In this document: piece after piece, positions 44,877-53,709 of the stretch
Numbering within the stretch: position 1 is the stretch's first letter
Layout of the letters: the number at the start of each line of letters is the position of its first letter
Source: Tepidimicrobium xylanilyticum
GTDB lineage: Bacteria > Bacillota > Clostridia > Tissierellales > Tepidimicrobiaceae
Direction of reading: 5' to 3'
Assembly (NCBI RefSeq): GCF_900106765.1
Contig: NZ_FNNG01000008.1
Coordinates: 62,001 to 126,000 of the forward strand
Length of the DNA stretch: 64,000 nucleotides
Program-made: the position numbers and the translations under genes
Notes under the pieces: model-generated
The model's database searches: none
What the model saw: only the letters and a program-made list of their open reading frames with translations
What the model was told of the DNA's origin: nothing

Positions 44877-46115
44877 ATGTTTAATAAAAGGGTTAGTTAT
44901 AAATATCCACGTAATTTATTAATGTTATTTGAATTAATGGCTTTATTTCTTCTTTTTATTTATAACAAGGATAATTTGAATAGATTTACATTCATATATG
45001 GATTAGGGCTTATACTTATTGTATATGTATCCAATTTTTTATTATTGCGAATATCTACGGGAGATAATTATATCTTTTTAATTGTTACTATGCTTTTAAG
45101 TATTGGAGTTATAATGATTTATAGAATAGATCCCTTACTTGGCATAAAACAAATCCTTTGGATAGGCATGGGGATCTTCATATTCTTTGTAACCTATTTA
45201 GTTTTTAAGAATATTAATGACTGGGAAGAATGGACTTTATTTTACGGAATTGCCTCTATTATATTGTTTATAATTACTCTACTGTTAGGGACTAGAATTA
45301 GAGGAGCTATCAATTGGATTTCAATTGGAGGCTTAAGCTTCCAACCTTCTGAAATTATTAAACTGTTGACTATCTTTTTGATTGGCTCCTATTATGCTAG
45401 ATACGAGCATTTTAAGGAAAGAAAATATGGTTCTTATTATTTAATGGGGATTATATATGTATTTATCTTATTTTTATTCTTACAAAGGGACTTAGGCACT
45501 GTATTGATATTATATTCTCTCTTCATAGCACTTCAGTTTATCTATGAGGAGGATAGAAAATTAATATTAATTAATCTTTTGATTTCAATTGTAAGTGGTA
45601 TATTAGGCTATATGATGTTTCCACATGTAAGAACCCGATTTGAAACCTGGTTAAATCCTTGGAAATATATAGATAATAAAGGTTATCAAATAACTCAATC
45701 TCTATTTGCTATTGCAGAAGGCGGCTTTTTTGGTACTGGAATTGGATTAGGTCACCCAGATTTTATTCCTGAAGTTCATACGGATTTCATTTTTTCAGCT
45801 ATATGCGAGGAAATGGGGATATTTACAGGAATAGGTATTATAATGCTATTCTTAATATTAGTCTATCGGGGGTTTAAAATTGGGATGAACCAGCGAAATA
45901 AATTCTATAGAATAATTGCATTGGGAATAAGCATATTGTTTGGGATTCAGTCCTTTATAATCTTTGGGGGAGCTTTAAAGATGATTCCCCTTACTGGAAT
46001 TACAATTCCCTTTGTTAGTTATGGAGGAAGTTCCATGTTATCCAGTTTTATTGCTTTGGGAATCCTTCAGGTAGCATCGGAAGAATTGGATTTTGAGGAG
46101 GCAAAAGATGGATAA
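44877..46115 (+). CDS. rodA: RodA/FtsW/SpoVE-family peptidoglycan polymerase
   Basis: SEDS-family integral membrane glycosyltransferase polymerising lipid II. About ten hydrophobic segments; signatures WISIGGLSFQPSEIIKLLTI, LLQRDLGTVLILYS-type core (LFLQRDLGTVL, with the catalytic Asp region), GLGHPDFIPEVHTDFIFS and C-terminal FVSYGGSSMLSSF. Length of 412 is normal. It starts nine bases after the FHA gene and overlaps the following transpeptidase by eight bases, the usual SEDS-bPBP pairing. Elongation, division or sporulation use cannot be told from sequence. Confidence 0.92.
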   Translation: MFNKRVSYKYPRNLLMLFELMALFLLFIYNKDNLNRFTFIYGLGLILIVYVSNFLLLRISTGDNYIFLIVTMLLSIGVIMIYRIDPLLGIKQILWIGMGIFIFFVTYLVFKNINDWEEWTLFYGIASIILFIITLLLGTRIRGAINWISIGGLSFQPSEIIKLLTIFLIGSYYARYEHFKERKYGSYYLMGIIYVFILFLFLQRDLGTVLILYSLFIALQFIYEEDRKLILINLLISIVSGILGYMMFPHVRTRFETWLNPWKYIDNKGYQITQSLFAIAEGGFFGTGIGLGHPDFIPEVHTDFIFSAICEEMGIFTGIGIIMLFLILVYRGFKIGMNQRNKFYRIIALGISILFGIQSFIIFGGALKMIPLTGITIPFVSYGGSSMLSSFIALGILQVASEELDFEEAKDG

Positions 46116-47511
46116 AGAACTTAAAAGGATAATCATTGTGTTGGCAGGTGTTTGTACCTTATTTGTAAGTCTAGTGGCATATTTAAGTTTTTTTCAAATA
46201 TTTAAAGCTGAATCCATAAAAATGAATAGTTATAATAAAAGGCTATGGATAAATGAAGAAAAGATATTGAGAGGTTCCATCATAGACAGAAATGGAAAGA
46301 TTTTAGCCTACAGTGAAAAAGTTGGTGATACCTATAAAAGATTCTATAATTATGGTAATCTGTATAGCCACATAATTGGATACAGCTATAGGGAATATGG
46401 AAAAGCTGGATTAGAATTGGAGTACAATAATGCCCTATTAAATATTAGCGATTCTACTCCTTTGAATGAGCTTAAGAACATAGTCATTCCCAATTCAGAG
46501 GGCAATACCCTTAAACTTACCATAGACCATCATTTGCAGGAATATAGTAGGAATCTTTTAAAGGGACATAAGGGTTCTATAGTAGCTATGAATCCAAGTA
46601 CAGGGGAAATATATGCTATGGTAAGTTTACCAGATTTTAATTCTTCTACCCTCAAAGAGGATTGGAAGGCTATTGTAGAAGATGAAAATAGTCCCCTATT
46701 GAATAGGGCAACTTCAGGGCTATATACACCTGGTTCCACTTTCAAAATAGTAACAGCTGTAGCAGCCATTGAAAAAAGTGATTTAAATAGAGAATATGAG
46801 TGTTCAGGTAGCACCAAGATAGATGGTTATATTTTAAAGGACTATAATGGAAAAGCTCATGGGAAATTAAGTTTAGAGGATGCTTTAGTTAAATCATGTA
46901 ATACTTATTTTGCAGAGAAGGGAATATTAATTGGGAAAGATAGATTAGGGGAGATAGCTGAAAGGTTTCTAATAAATAAAAAAATTGACTTTGACCTATC
47001 TACAGCTAAATCCACCTTTCCTTATAAGGATAATTTAGGGAAAACAGATATTGCAGCTGCAAGCATTGGACAGGGGAAAATCTTAATGACTCCTCTCAAT
47101 ATGGCTTTAGTAGCTTCAGGCATTGCAAATAAAGGAGAAATTGTTAAACCCATTTTAGTCAAGGAAATTATTTCTCCTGAAGGCAAGGTAGTAAAAGATA
47201 ATCAGCCTCAAGTTATTTCAAAAGCTACTGATGTATTTACTGCTAACGAAGTAAAGAATATGATGGTAGAAAGCGTAAAAAGGGGGACTTCTACAAATGC
47301 TAGTATAAAAAATGTGAGGGTAGCAGGGAAGACTGGTACTGCTGAAAATCCTTCTGGGAAAACCCATGCTTGGTTTGTTGGGTTTGCCCCTGCAGAGGAT
47401 CCTAAAGTTACAGTGGCAATAGTTTTAGAGGAAGCAGGTAGTACAGGAGGAAAAGCTGCGGCACCTATAGCTAGAAAAATCATATTAGAGGCTCTAAATA
47501 CTATTAGATAA
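46108..47511 (+). CDS. Class B penicillin-binding protein (PbpA/FtsI-like transpeptidase)
   Basis: Peptidoglycan DD-transpeptidase with one N-terminal transmembrane helix (about 5-28). A short N-terminal module (LRGSIIDRNGKILAYS, YSHIIGYSYREYGKAGLELEYN) is followed by the transpeptidase domain with active-site PGSTFK, the SCN motif (KSCNTYFAE) and KTGTAENPSGKT. At 467 residues it lacks the long dimerisation region of PBP2/FtsI and matches the actinobacterial PbpA type. The start is ATG 46108 after GAGGAGGCAAAAG, overlapping rodA by eight bases. Partner of the RodA-like polymerase just upstream. Confidence 0.92.
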   Translation: MDKELKRIIIVLAGVCTLFVSLVAYLSFFQIFKAESIKMNSYNKRLWINEEKILRGSIIDRNGKILAYSEKVGDTYKRFYNYGNLYSHIIGYSYREYGKAGLELEYNNALLNISDSTPLNELKNIVIPNSEGNTLKLTIDHHLQEYSRNLLKGHKGSIVAMNPSTGEIYAMVSLPDFNSSTLKEDWKAIVEDENSPLLNRATSGLYTPGSTFKIVTAVAAIEKSDLNREYECSGSTKIDGYILKDYNGKAHGKLSLEDALVKSCNTYFAEKGILIGKDRLGEIAERFLINKKIDFDLSTAKSTFPYKDNLGKTDIAAASIGQGKILMTPLNMALVASGIANKGEIVKPILVKEIISPEGKVVKDNQPQVISKATDVFTANEVKNMMVESVKRGTSTNASIKNVRVAGKTGTAENPSGKTHAWFVGFAPAEDPKVTVAIVLEEAGSTGGKAAAPIARKIILEALNTIR

Positions 47512-47542
47512 AAAAATCCTCTTCTTTGGAAGAGGATTTTTT
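47511..47542. terminator. Bidirectional terminator between pbpA-like gene and nadK
   Basis: AAAAAATCCTCTTC and GAAGAGGATTTTTT form a perfect 14-bp stem around TTTG. A and T runs within the stem make it work in both directions, and it joins the two convergent stop codons directly. Confidence 0.92.
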
Positions 47543-48354
47543 TATAGAAATTTGCTTTTTAGATTATTCCAATACATATTTTTATCAAAGTTTAATCTAG
47601 ATATGGTTTTAGGGGGAACGGTAAAGGTTATTTCAGTTATGTTATCATATTTGATTTCAAAACCATCTACTACTATTAGAATGGAATTTTCGTATCTATA
47701 TTCGGGCCTTACTGTAATTGGAATTTCCCCTGGTACCACTGTACTATTAGATAAGGAACGGTAAGCCCTTGAGCTGATGGGAGATAAAGGTGTAATTTGT
47801 AAAGTCTTTAAAGAAGGATATATTATACTCCCTCCTGAGGAAAAATTATAAGCTGTGCTTCCAACAGGAGTGGAAATAATAACACCATCTCCACAGAATT
47901 TTTCCAGATGGTTTCCATCTATATAAATTTCCAAATGGACTACTTTGGATTGGATTCCTTTAATAACTATTTCATTGACTCCATATAGTTCAAAACAATT
48001 GTTTTGAGTGCATATATTGGATTTTACTAAATAGATTTCTTCTATGACATAATCCTTATTCATATATTTTTCTATGAATTCATCTATATTTTCAGGCAGT
48101 ATTTCTTGGAAGAAGCCCAAATGACCTGTATTAATTCCTATGAACGGTATACTTGGAAACTGATATTTGTGTACGGCTCTTAAGAAAGCACCATCGCCAC
48201 CAATGCAGATATTTAGTTCAGCTTTATCATCATATTTTTTAGGGATAACAAATCCTTTTTTTTTCAGTTTATCAACTAATATATTATAGGTTTGTTTTGA
48301 ATGAGAATTATAATTGTAAATAACATTTATAATTCTCTTATTATCTAGAATCAA
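47542..48354 (-). CDS. nadK: NAD kinase
   Basis: Phosphorylates NAD+ to NADP+. Family motifs: ICIGGDGAFLRAVHKY (GGDG, ATP/NAD site), GINTGHLGFFQE, GVNEIVIKG, and CGDGVIISTPVGSTAYNFSS. From the TTG start at 48354, which sits seven bases after TTTGGAGGG, the protein has 270 residues, normal for Firmicutes. The open frame extends upstream to 48513 but that part is Phe/Tyr/Ile-rich, has no ribosome site and would overlap the divergent pseudouridine synthase start. NADP made here supports NfnAB and biosynthesis. Confidence 0.92.
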   Translation of the reverse strand: MILDNKRIINVIYNYNSHSKQTYNILVDKLKKKGFVIPKKYDDKAELNICIGGDGAFLRAVHKYQFPSIPFIGINTGHLGFFQEILPENIDEFIEKYMNKDYVIEEIYLVKSNICTQNNCFELYGVNEIVIKGIQSKVVHLEIYIDGNHLEKFCGDGVIISTPVGSTAYNFSSGGSIIYPSLKTLQITPLSPISSRAYRSLSNSTVVPGEIPITVRPEYRYENSILIVVDGFEIKYDNITEITFTVPPKTISRLNFDKNMYWNNLKSKFL

Positions 48355-48454
48355 ATAATTTCCCTCCAAACAATATAACTTTAAATTTGCAATTTTTTTG
48401 GTATAATAAACTGTATATATTATACAATAAAAGATGAAATATTTGGAGGGCAAT

Positions 48455-49357
48455 ATGAAGTTATTTGAAAATAATGAAGATATAATAGTATATAATGTGG
48501 AAAAAGAAGGCATATCCTTAGAAGAATTTTTATTTAATAAAGAAATTTCTGGCAGGTATTTTAGAAAGCTATATAAAGGAAAGAATATATGTGTTAATGG
48601 AGAGTTTAGAATGAAGGATTACCTGTTAAAAGAAGGAGATATTGTATCTATAAGATTGGAAGAGGAAGAAAACAATATATCACCAGAACCTATCCCTTTA
48701 GAAATTATATATGAGGATCTAGATTTATTGGTCATAAACAAACAGCCCTTTTTAGTAGTACATCCTACAAAGGGACATCAGACCAATACGATTTCTAATG
48801 GGATAAGTCACTATTTTATGACTAAGGGCATTAATAGAAAGATTAGGTTTATTAATAGATTGGATATGGACACGTCTGGGATATTATTGATAGCAAAATC
48901 ACCTTTTGCCCATCAACAAATGGCTTTACAATTTGAGAATAATCAGGTAGAGAAGAGGTATTTAGTAGTTGTTTCTGGGCTTGTAAAAAAGGATGAAGGG
49001 ACTATAGATTTACCCATAGGCAGGGAAGAAGAAAAAAGCATCAAGAGAATAGTAACTAGTAAAGGTAAGCAGGCCATAACTAAGTATAAAGTAATAGAGA
49101 GATATAAGGATGCTAGCCTTTTAGATGTGCAAATACTTACTGGTAGAAGTCATCAGATACGAGTCCATCTAAACCACATAGGTCATCCTATTATCGGTGA
49201 TACCTTATACTATAAAACTAGTGAATACATAAAAAGGCAAGCTTTGCATTCATATTATATAAAGGCAAAACTTCCTAGAAGTAAAGAGGAGATTGAACTA
49301 AAAGCCTCTATGCCACAGGATATTAAAAATCTAATTGATGTTTTAAAAAGTAGTTAA
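48455..49357 (+). CDS. RluA-family RNA pseudouridine synthase
   Basis: Isomerises specific uridines in rRNA or tRNA. An N-terminal S4-like RNA-binding region (about 18-70; ISLEEFLFNKEISGRYFRKL) precedes the catalytic domain. This shows IYEDLDLLVINKQPFLVVHP, the nucleophile motif RLDMDTSGILLIAK (Asp137), and LLTGRSHQIRVHL-type sequence (ILTGRSHQIRVH). RluA, RluC and RluD subgroups cannot be separated by eye. The start is ATG 48455 after TTTGGAGGGCAAT; an ATG at 48434 precedes that site. It is divergent from nadK with the same TTTGGAGGG ribosome site. Confidence 0.92.
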   Translation: MKLFENNEDIIVYNVEKEGISLEEFLFNKEISGRYFRKLYKGKNICVNGEFRMKDYLLKEGDIVSIRLEEEENNISPEPIPLEIIYEDLDLLVINKQPFLVVHPTKGHQTNTISNGISHYFMTKGINRKIRFINRLDMDTSGILLIAKSPFAHQQMALQFENNQVEKRYLVVVSGLVKKDEGTIDLPIGREEEKSIKRIVTSKGKQAITKYKVIERYKDASLLDVQILTGRSHQIRVHLNHIGHPIIGDTLYYKTSEYIKRQALHSYYIKAKLPRSKEEIELKASMPQDIKNLIDVLKSS

Positions 49358-49385
49358 TACAGTATTCTTTAGTTTTATATGTAAC

Positions 49386-49991
49386 TTATTCCAATTTCTC
49401 TTTTTCGTTTGTTTTTTTAGATAGGTTTAAAGTTTTCATTATTTCTATCATTTTAGTCATATCTTCTATTTGTTTCTTTTCCTTCTCATTCCTTCCCTCC
49501 ATTAAAGGTTTTAGAAAATCCATCATATTAGCAGGGGTATTTAAAATTTCTGGATTTGACATGATCGAATTGAAAATTGTAAGCAGTTTGTTGAATTTAT
49601 CCAATGTTAAAATCGTTTCGGCTGCAACCCCTATTCTATTTATTTCCTCATTTGAAAGTTCTTTTTTAATTGTATCGGCTATGTAACTTAATCTCTGCTG
49701 ATTGTTCTCAACTGGGATAGAATGTAGAATATAATTGCTTTCTGATTGGATGAGGAATTCCATTGTCTGATATAATTTAATAAATTTTTCAGTAATCATT
49801 AAAGCTCTATTTATTAATGGCACATATTCACTAGGGAAGTAAGGGCCAATTTTTTTGAAAAGTTCTATCTTTTCTAATGTATAGGGAATGTTTAATTCCA
49901 TTTTTTTAAAGGACTCTCTTTTATTTTGACCTTTCTTTTCTTTTTTGGAGTAGGAGCTAAGTAATAGCATTAATAAAAGCATATTATACAT
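49386..49991 (-). CDS. Hypothetical protein with short hydrophobic N-terminus
   Basis: Not recognised. The 201-residue chain begins MYNMLLLMLLLSS, a short hydrophobic stretch (possible weak membrane anchor), then a Lys-rich linker and a mostly helical body, charged and coiled at the C-terminus (LMEGRNEKEKKQIEDMTKMI). No cysteine or metal pattern. ATG follows TAGGAGGATTTTTAT, so translation is well supported. It lies tail-to-tail with the pseudouridine synthase and divergent from another small helical protein at 50124. Confidence 0.7.
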   Translation of the reverse strand: MYNMLLLMLLLSSYSKKEKKGQNKRESFKKMELNIPYTLEKIELFKKIGPYFPSEYVPLINRALMITEKFIKLYQTMEFLIQSESNYILHSIPVENNQQRLSYIADTIKKELSNEEINRIGVAAETILTLDKFNKLLTIFNSIMSNPEILNTPANMMDFLKPLMEGRNEKEKKQIEDMTKMIEIMKTLNLSKKTNEKEKLE

Positions 49992-50123
49992 ATAAAAATC
50001 CTCCTAAAATTAATAATCTATATATATTTTATGTTCAAACATGTAAAAGGTTACCATATTTAATTGTAATATATTGAATTGCTAGCTCATAAATTAGACT
50101 AGAACTATTAAGGAGGTAATAGA

Positions 50124-50414
50124 GTGAAAAAAGATGAAAAAATAAAGAAGGCTTTGGATGATTTGAAAGATTTTCAACCAACAGAAGAGCAAATAGAGCT
50201 AATTGAAAGTCTTGCAAACACCTATGCCAATAGATCGGAAGAGGATATATTTGTTGAAATAATAAGGGTTAATGAGGAGATGGAGGCTAAAATGAGTCCT
50301 GAGGAGTACGAGGCTATATTTGAAAAATTGGATAGTATAAGACAATTATTAAATGAAGAACAATTGGAAAAATTGGACAAAATATTGTTAGCTTTAAAAA
50401 AAGATCATAAATAG
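50124..50414 (+). CDS. Small acidic helical protein
   Basis: Not recognised. It has 96 residues, very rich in Glu, Lys, Leu and Ile, and is predicted almost wholly helical (for example EEQIELIESLANTYANRSEE and LNEEQLEKLDKILLALKKD). No hydrophobic segment, signal or metal motif. The start is GTG 50124 after AAGGAGGTAATAGA, a strong ribosome site. It has its own terminator. Being opposite the helical protein at 49386 suggests a functional pair, but that is inference. Confidence 0.75.
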   Translation: MKKDEKIKKALDDLKDFQPTEEQIELIESLANTYANRSEEDIFVEIIRVNEEMEAKMSPEEYEAIFEKLDSIRQLLNEEQLEKLDKILLALKKDHK

Positions 50415-50423
50415 ATAAGTAAG

Positions 50424-50460
50424 TAGGATTCCTCTGTTGATTCAGAAGGAGTCCTATTTT
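50424..50460 (+). terminator. Intrinsic terminator after the small acidic protein
   Basis: TAGGATTCCTCTG pairs with CAGAAGGAGTCCTA (one bulge, one G-T pair) around TTGATT, followed by TTTTG. Confidence 0.8.
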
Positions 50461-50542
50461 GTTACCAAATATATGAAATGGACAAAGGGGGGTTATGGTG
50501 GTATAATTTTTATAGTATTATGTAAACCGAGGAGGAAATTTA

Positions 50543-52297
50543 ATGAAAGAAAAGGGGAGAATAAAACTATTATTAGCTTTGGCCATATCCATTATTTTAA
50601 TTGCAAGTATATATTTTTATATAAATAGTAGTTCCGAACATAGAAAAATAGCCTATAATCAGTTTATCGATCTTGTCGAAGTTAATTTAGTGGAAGAAGT
50701 AAAACTTGATAGTTCAGATAAATTAACAGGAATATTGAAAGACGGAAGTAAATTTATTACCGATAATCCGAGGAGGGAAGATTTTAAGGAATATTTACTA
50801 CTAAGAGATGTAAAGGTAATAGAAGAGGGGAGTGGACCACTAAATCAGGGAATTAGCTTTCTCCTAATCGTTACTGCAATAGGAGGAGTAGCATTTCTAA
50901 TAAAAAATAGTTCCAAGCAAGCAGAAAAAGAAATGGCTACCATGTCCAATATTGATGCAGAAACCTCTCCTGAAGATAATGTGACTTTCGATGATGTGGC
51001 TGGCAACGAGGAAGCTAAAGAGTCTTTAAAGGAACTGGTGGACTTTATTAGGGAACCTGAAAAATACCTTAATTACGGAGCCAGACTACCTAGAGGAGTA
51101 CTATTATATGGGCCGCCCGGAACTGGGAAAACACTATTAGCAAAAGCTTTAGCTAATGAGGCCAAGGTTCCTTTTTATGCAGTATCCGGGTCTGACTTTG
51201 TACAAGTCTATGCTGGTTTGGGAGCAAGTAGGATTAGACAATTATTTAAAATAGCGAAGGAAAAGGGTAAATCGGTTATCTTTATTGACGAAATAGATGC
51301 TCTAGGCAAGAAAAGAAAGGGAGTCAATTCCCAAAGTAGTAGTGAGGAAGGAGATAGAACATTAAATGCTCTGTTAACTGAAATGTCAGGATTTAAAGGG
51401 AATGAAGGTATAATCGTGTTAGCAGCTACTAATAGAATTGATACCCTAGATGAGGCTTTACTACGACCTGGTAGATTCGATAGACAAATAGAAGTGGGAT
51501 TGCCAGATGTTAATGCTAGATTAAAAATTTTAGAGCTTCACAGCAGAAATAAACCTTTATCAGAAGATGTAGATTTAAGAAAAGTTGCTTTAGAGACAGT
51601 CTATTTTAGTGGTGCAAAACTAGAAAATTTAATGAATGAATCGGCCATGATAGCTGCAAAGGATAGAGATAAACGAATTACCATGAACCATATAAATAAG
51701 GCATATTTTAAGGTATTAGTTGGAGAGGAAAAGAAGGATAGAGCTAGCATTTCAGTAGAGGATAAGAGGATTACTGCATACCATGAAGCTGGACATGCTT
51801 TGGTAGCTAAATTAATCTCCGACTCCCATCGAGTTACAAAGGTCAGCATCATACCAAGTACAAAGGGTGTGGGGGGATTTAGCCTAAACATTCCATCGGA
51901 TAAGATGTATCAAACGAAAAAGGATATTGTAGACAATATAATGATTGCTTTGGGGGGGAGAGCAGCTGAGGAGATTATATTTGGAAAGGATTATGTAACT
52001 ACAGGAGCTTCCTCTGACCTACAAAAGGCAACAAAAATGATATTGGCGATGATTGGATCCTATGGAATGGATGAACAGTTGGGTTTGTTAAGCTATGATG
52101 TAATTTTAAATAGCAATTTAAATAATGACATTTCTTTAATTGAAAGAGCCAGAGATATGTTGGGAAATTTATATAGAGAAACGGTAGAATTGTTAAATAA
52201 AAACAGGGTATATTTGAACATGATAGCAGACAAACTAGTAATGAAAGAATCCTTAGATGAAGAAGAATTAAATGAAATATTGGTTGATTTGCCATAA
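50543..52297 (+). CDS. ftsH: FtsH-family ATP-dependent zinc metalloprotease
   Basis: Membrane-bound AAA+ protease degrading misfolded membrane and regulatory proteins. Two transmembrane helices (about 8-28 and 105-125) flank a short extracytoplasmic part. The AAA domain has Walker A GPPGTGKT (about 190-197), Walker [12 protein letters not shown], pore motif near [12 protein letters not shown] and second-region [15 protein letters not shown]. The peptidase has HEAGH (414-418) and a downstream Asp ligand region [14 protein letters not shown]. At 584 residues it is a little short at the C-terminus. ATG follows CGAGGAGGAAATTTA. Other FtsH copies may exist outside this window. Confidence 0.94.
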   Translation: MKEKGRIKLLLALAISIILIASIYFYINSSSEHRKIAYNQFIDLVEVNLVEEVKLDSSDKLTGILKDGSKFITDNPRREDFKEYLLLRDVKVIEEGSGPLNQGISFLLIVTAIGGVAFLIKNSSKQAEKEMATMSNIDAETSPEDNVTFDDVAGNEEAKESLKELVDFIREPEKYLNYGARLPRGVLLYGPPGTGKTLLAKALANEAKVPFYAVSGSDFVQVYAGLGASRIRQLFKIAKEKGKSVIFIDEIDALGKKRKGVNSQSSSEEGDRTLNALLTEMSGFKGNEGIIVLAATNRIDTLDEALLRPGRFDRQIEVGLPDVNARLKILELHSRNKPLSEDVDLRKVALETVYFSGAKLENLMNESAMIAAKDRDKRITMNHINKAYFKVLVGEEKKDRASISVEDKRITAYHEAGHALVAKLISDSHRVTKVSIIPSTKGVGGFSLNIPSDKMYQTKKDIVDNIMIALGGRAAEEIIFGKDYVTTGASSDLQKATKMILAMIGSYGMDEQLGLLSYDVILNSNLNNDISLIERARDMLGNLYRETVELLNKNRVYLNMIADKLVMKESLDEEELNEILVDLP

Positions 52298-52315
52298 TTT
52301 AATTTTGTTAGTTAC

Positions 52316-52344
52316 TTGCAGAATATGGGTCTAGCAGTTATAAT
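52316..52344 (+). promoter_or_regulatory. Promoter of the structured RNA
   Basis: TTGCAG (52316-52321), a 17-base spacer and a perfect TATAAT (52339-52344) place a transcription start near 52351, just ahead of the folded RNA and 19 bases or more after the ftsH stop. Confidence 0.75.
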
Positions 52345-52350
52345 ATAAAT

Positions 52351-52568
52351 ACAAGATAATAATTCTACGGTGTGCGTTAGTCCAAATAATTCAACCGACG
52401 TAGTAGATAAGGGAGTTCGGGTTCAGCAGTCTAGAGCAAGCCTTCTTTAGAAGGAAGCTTGAAGCTGTTGGCAGGGCACCCACCTTGTGAGAGGCGGGTG
52501 TGAATTACTTGGAAAGACGGCACCGCGGAATCAAAGTCCCTTAGGACAATTGTCCTAAGGGACTTTTC
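52351..52568 (+). ncRNA. ssrS: Probable 6S RNA (SsrS)
   Basis: A non-coding transcript of about 215 bases with its own promoter and terminator. 6S RNA binds sigma-A RNA polymerase as an open-promoter mimic. The ends pair as a closing stem, ATTC-TA-CGGTG (from 52362) with CACCG-CG-GAAT (to about 52530). TGTGCGTTAGTCC follows the 5' arm, like the TGTTCG...AGTCC of E. coli 6S. The interior forms a long bulged helix capped by CAAGC-CTTCT...AGAAGG-AAGCTTG, and a second hairpin CACCC...GGGTG. A 16-bp terminator stem (52533-52567) follows. The CACCGCGG plus terminator resembles a T-box, but the tRNA-pairing TGGN and antiterminator are absent. Identification is by structure and resemblance only. Confidence 0.68.
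52533..52567 (+). terminator. Intrinsic terminator of the structured RNA
   Basis: AAAGTCCCTTAGGACA and TGTCCTAAGGGACTTT form a perfect 16-bp inverted repeat with TTTT at the 3' side. Confidence 0.92.
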
Positions 52569-52629
52569 GTATATTTAAAACTATTTTGCCAATAATATAA
52601 TTAAATTCAAATGGTTAGGAGGAATTTAT

Positions 52630-52872
52630 GTGGACTTAGTTTGTCCCCTATGCAATGGACTATATAATATAGAATTTAGCTGTACCCAGTGTAATTCAAA
52701 AATGGTTGATAAAGGACCTTTAGTAAATATTATGGATGATTATAGTCCTTATTTACTAGACGATATAACTCACAGGATTGATGGAGTGGAAAGGGAAAGG
52801 TGCATCCATACTTACCAATGTTTAGATTGTGGATTCGAAGAAAACTATTCCATTGAGCGAAAAAAACTTTAG
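52630..52872 (+). CDS. Small zinc-ribbon-like protein
   Basis: Not a named family. The 80 residues contain CPLC (5-8 region) and CTQC about ten residues later, a typical zinc-ribbon pair, plus a second CLDC near residue 68. The middle is acidic (MDDYSPYLLDDIT). Likely a small metal-binding or nucleic-acid-associated protein. GTG 52630 follows TTAGGAGGAATTT; the ATG two bases upstream is in another frame and stops at once. Its end overlaps the convergent PHP phosphatase gene by four bases. Confidence 0.7.
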   Translation: MDLVCPLCNGLYNIEFSCTQCNSKMVDKGPLVNIMDDYSPYLLDDITHRIDGVERERCIHTYQCLDCGFEENYSIERKKL

Positions 52873-53669
52873 CATATATGTATTGGATATTTTTTTCTTT
52901 CCTTGAAAATATGGATATATTTAAAATCTAAATTTCTTAATAGTTTTTCAGCTTTCTTGTATTCAAATCCAATATATTCTGGATAATGGGCATCAGATCC
53001 AATGGTGATAATTTCACCTCCCAATTCTTTATACAGTTTCAATATTTCCACTTTTGGGTGATAGTGATTTAAGCCATATTTGATTCCAGATGTATTTACT
53101 TCAATGCCTTTTCCCTTATATATTATCAATTCTAAAACTCTTTTCACAGGATCATAATATTCTTTGAAATCAGGTATCTTAGAAGGATCTTCAAAATATC
53201 TGTCAATGTAATCAATGTGTCCAACTACATCGTAATTATCGAAATAATTAACACATTGATATAGATGATCATAATAGGTTTTTAAGGCTTCAATAGGCTC
53301 TTTGTTATGGGTAAAATTACTCATATGAATATCCAATCTATCAATACTATGAAGAGACATAATAACAAAATCGAAAGGATTTTCAGAAATAATTTCATTG
53401 TATTTATTGCTAAGATGGGGTTGCATCCCTATCTCTACCCCAGCTAATACTTCTATTTTATCCATATATTTGTATTTAACCTGATTAAACCTTCTAAAAT
53501 AATCTTTAGGCCTAAATGTGATGTCGATGCCATCAGCAGATACATCTAAATCCATATGATCTGTAAAGCATATACTTTTTAAATTCTTATCAATTGCAGC
53601 TAATACCATTTCTTCCATCAAACAGTTGCAATCTATGGAAAAATCGCTATGAATGTGAAAATCATACAT
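52869..53669 (-). CDS. PHP-domain phosphoesterase (histidinol-phosphatase-like)
   Basis: Polymerase-and-histidinol-phosphatase fold metalloenzyme. The metal-binding motifs are DFHIHSDFSIDC (HxH), FTDHMDLD, a central Glu (GVEIGMQP), VIMSLHSIDR, GHIDYIDRY and the C-terminal TIGSDAHYPEYIG. This matches HisK/HisJ-type histidinol phosphatase, but no other his gene is near, so a general phosphatase role is equally likely. ATG 53669 (MYDFHIH) sits eight bases after AGGAG, giving 266 residues; the open frame extends three codons further. Confidence 0.85.
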   Translation of the reverse strand: MYDFHIHSDFSIDCNCLMEEMVLAAIDKNLKSICFTDHMDLDVSADGIDITFRPKDYFRRFNQVKYKYMDKIEVLAGVEIGMQPHLSNKYNEIISENPFDFVIMSLHSIDRLDIHMSNFTHNKEPIEALKTYYDHLYQCVNYFDNYDVVGHIDYIDRYFEDPSKIPDFKEYYDPVKRVLELIIYKGKGIEVNTSGIKYGLNHYHPKVEILKLYKELGGEIITIGSDAHYPEYIGFEYKKAEKLLRNLDFKYIHIFKERKKYPIHIC

Positions 53670-53709
53670 TGCCAACACTCCTGTCTTTTGTATTTATTAG
53701 CATATAAAA

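Noticed and set aside
48355-48513. 53-residue N-terminal extension of NAD kinase
   Set aside because: It has no ribosome site and an aromatic-rich composition, and it overlaps the divergent pseudouridine synthase start; TTG 48354 after GGAGGG gives the normal length.
50437-50628. 63-codon plus-strand open frame before ftsH
   Set aside because: It overlaps the upstream terminator and the ftsH start in another frame and has no ribosome site.
52490-52568. T-box riboswitch for the gene at 52630 (ACCGCGG followed by a GTCCC...GGGAC terminator)
   Set aside because: The tRNA-pairing TGGN is CGGC here, the GCG/CGT antiterminator helix cannot form before GTCCC, no stem I motifs are seen, and the downstream gene is a small zinc-ribbon protein rather than an amino-acid gene. 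6S RNA explains the closing stem better.
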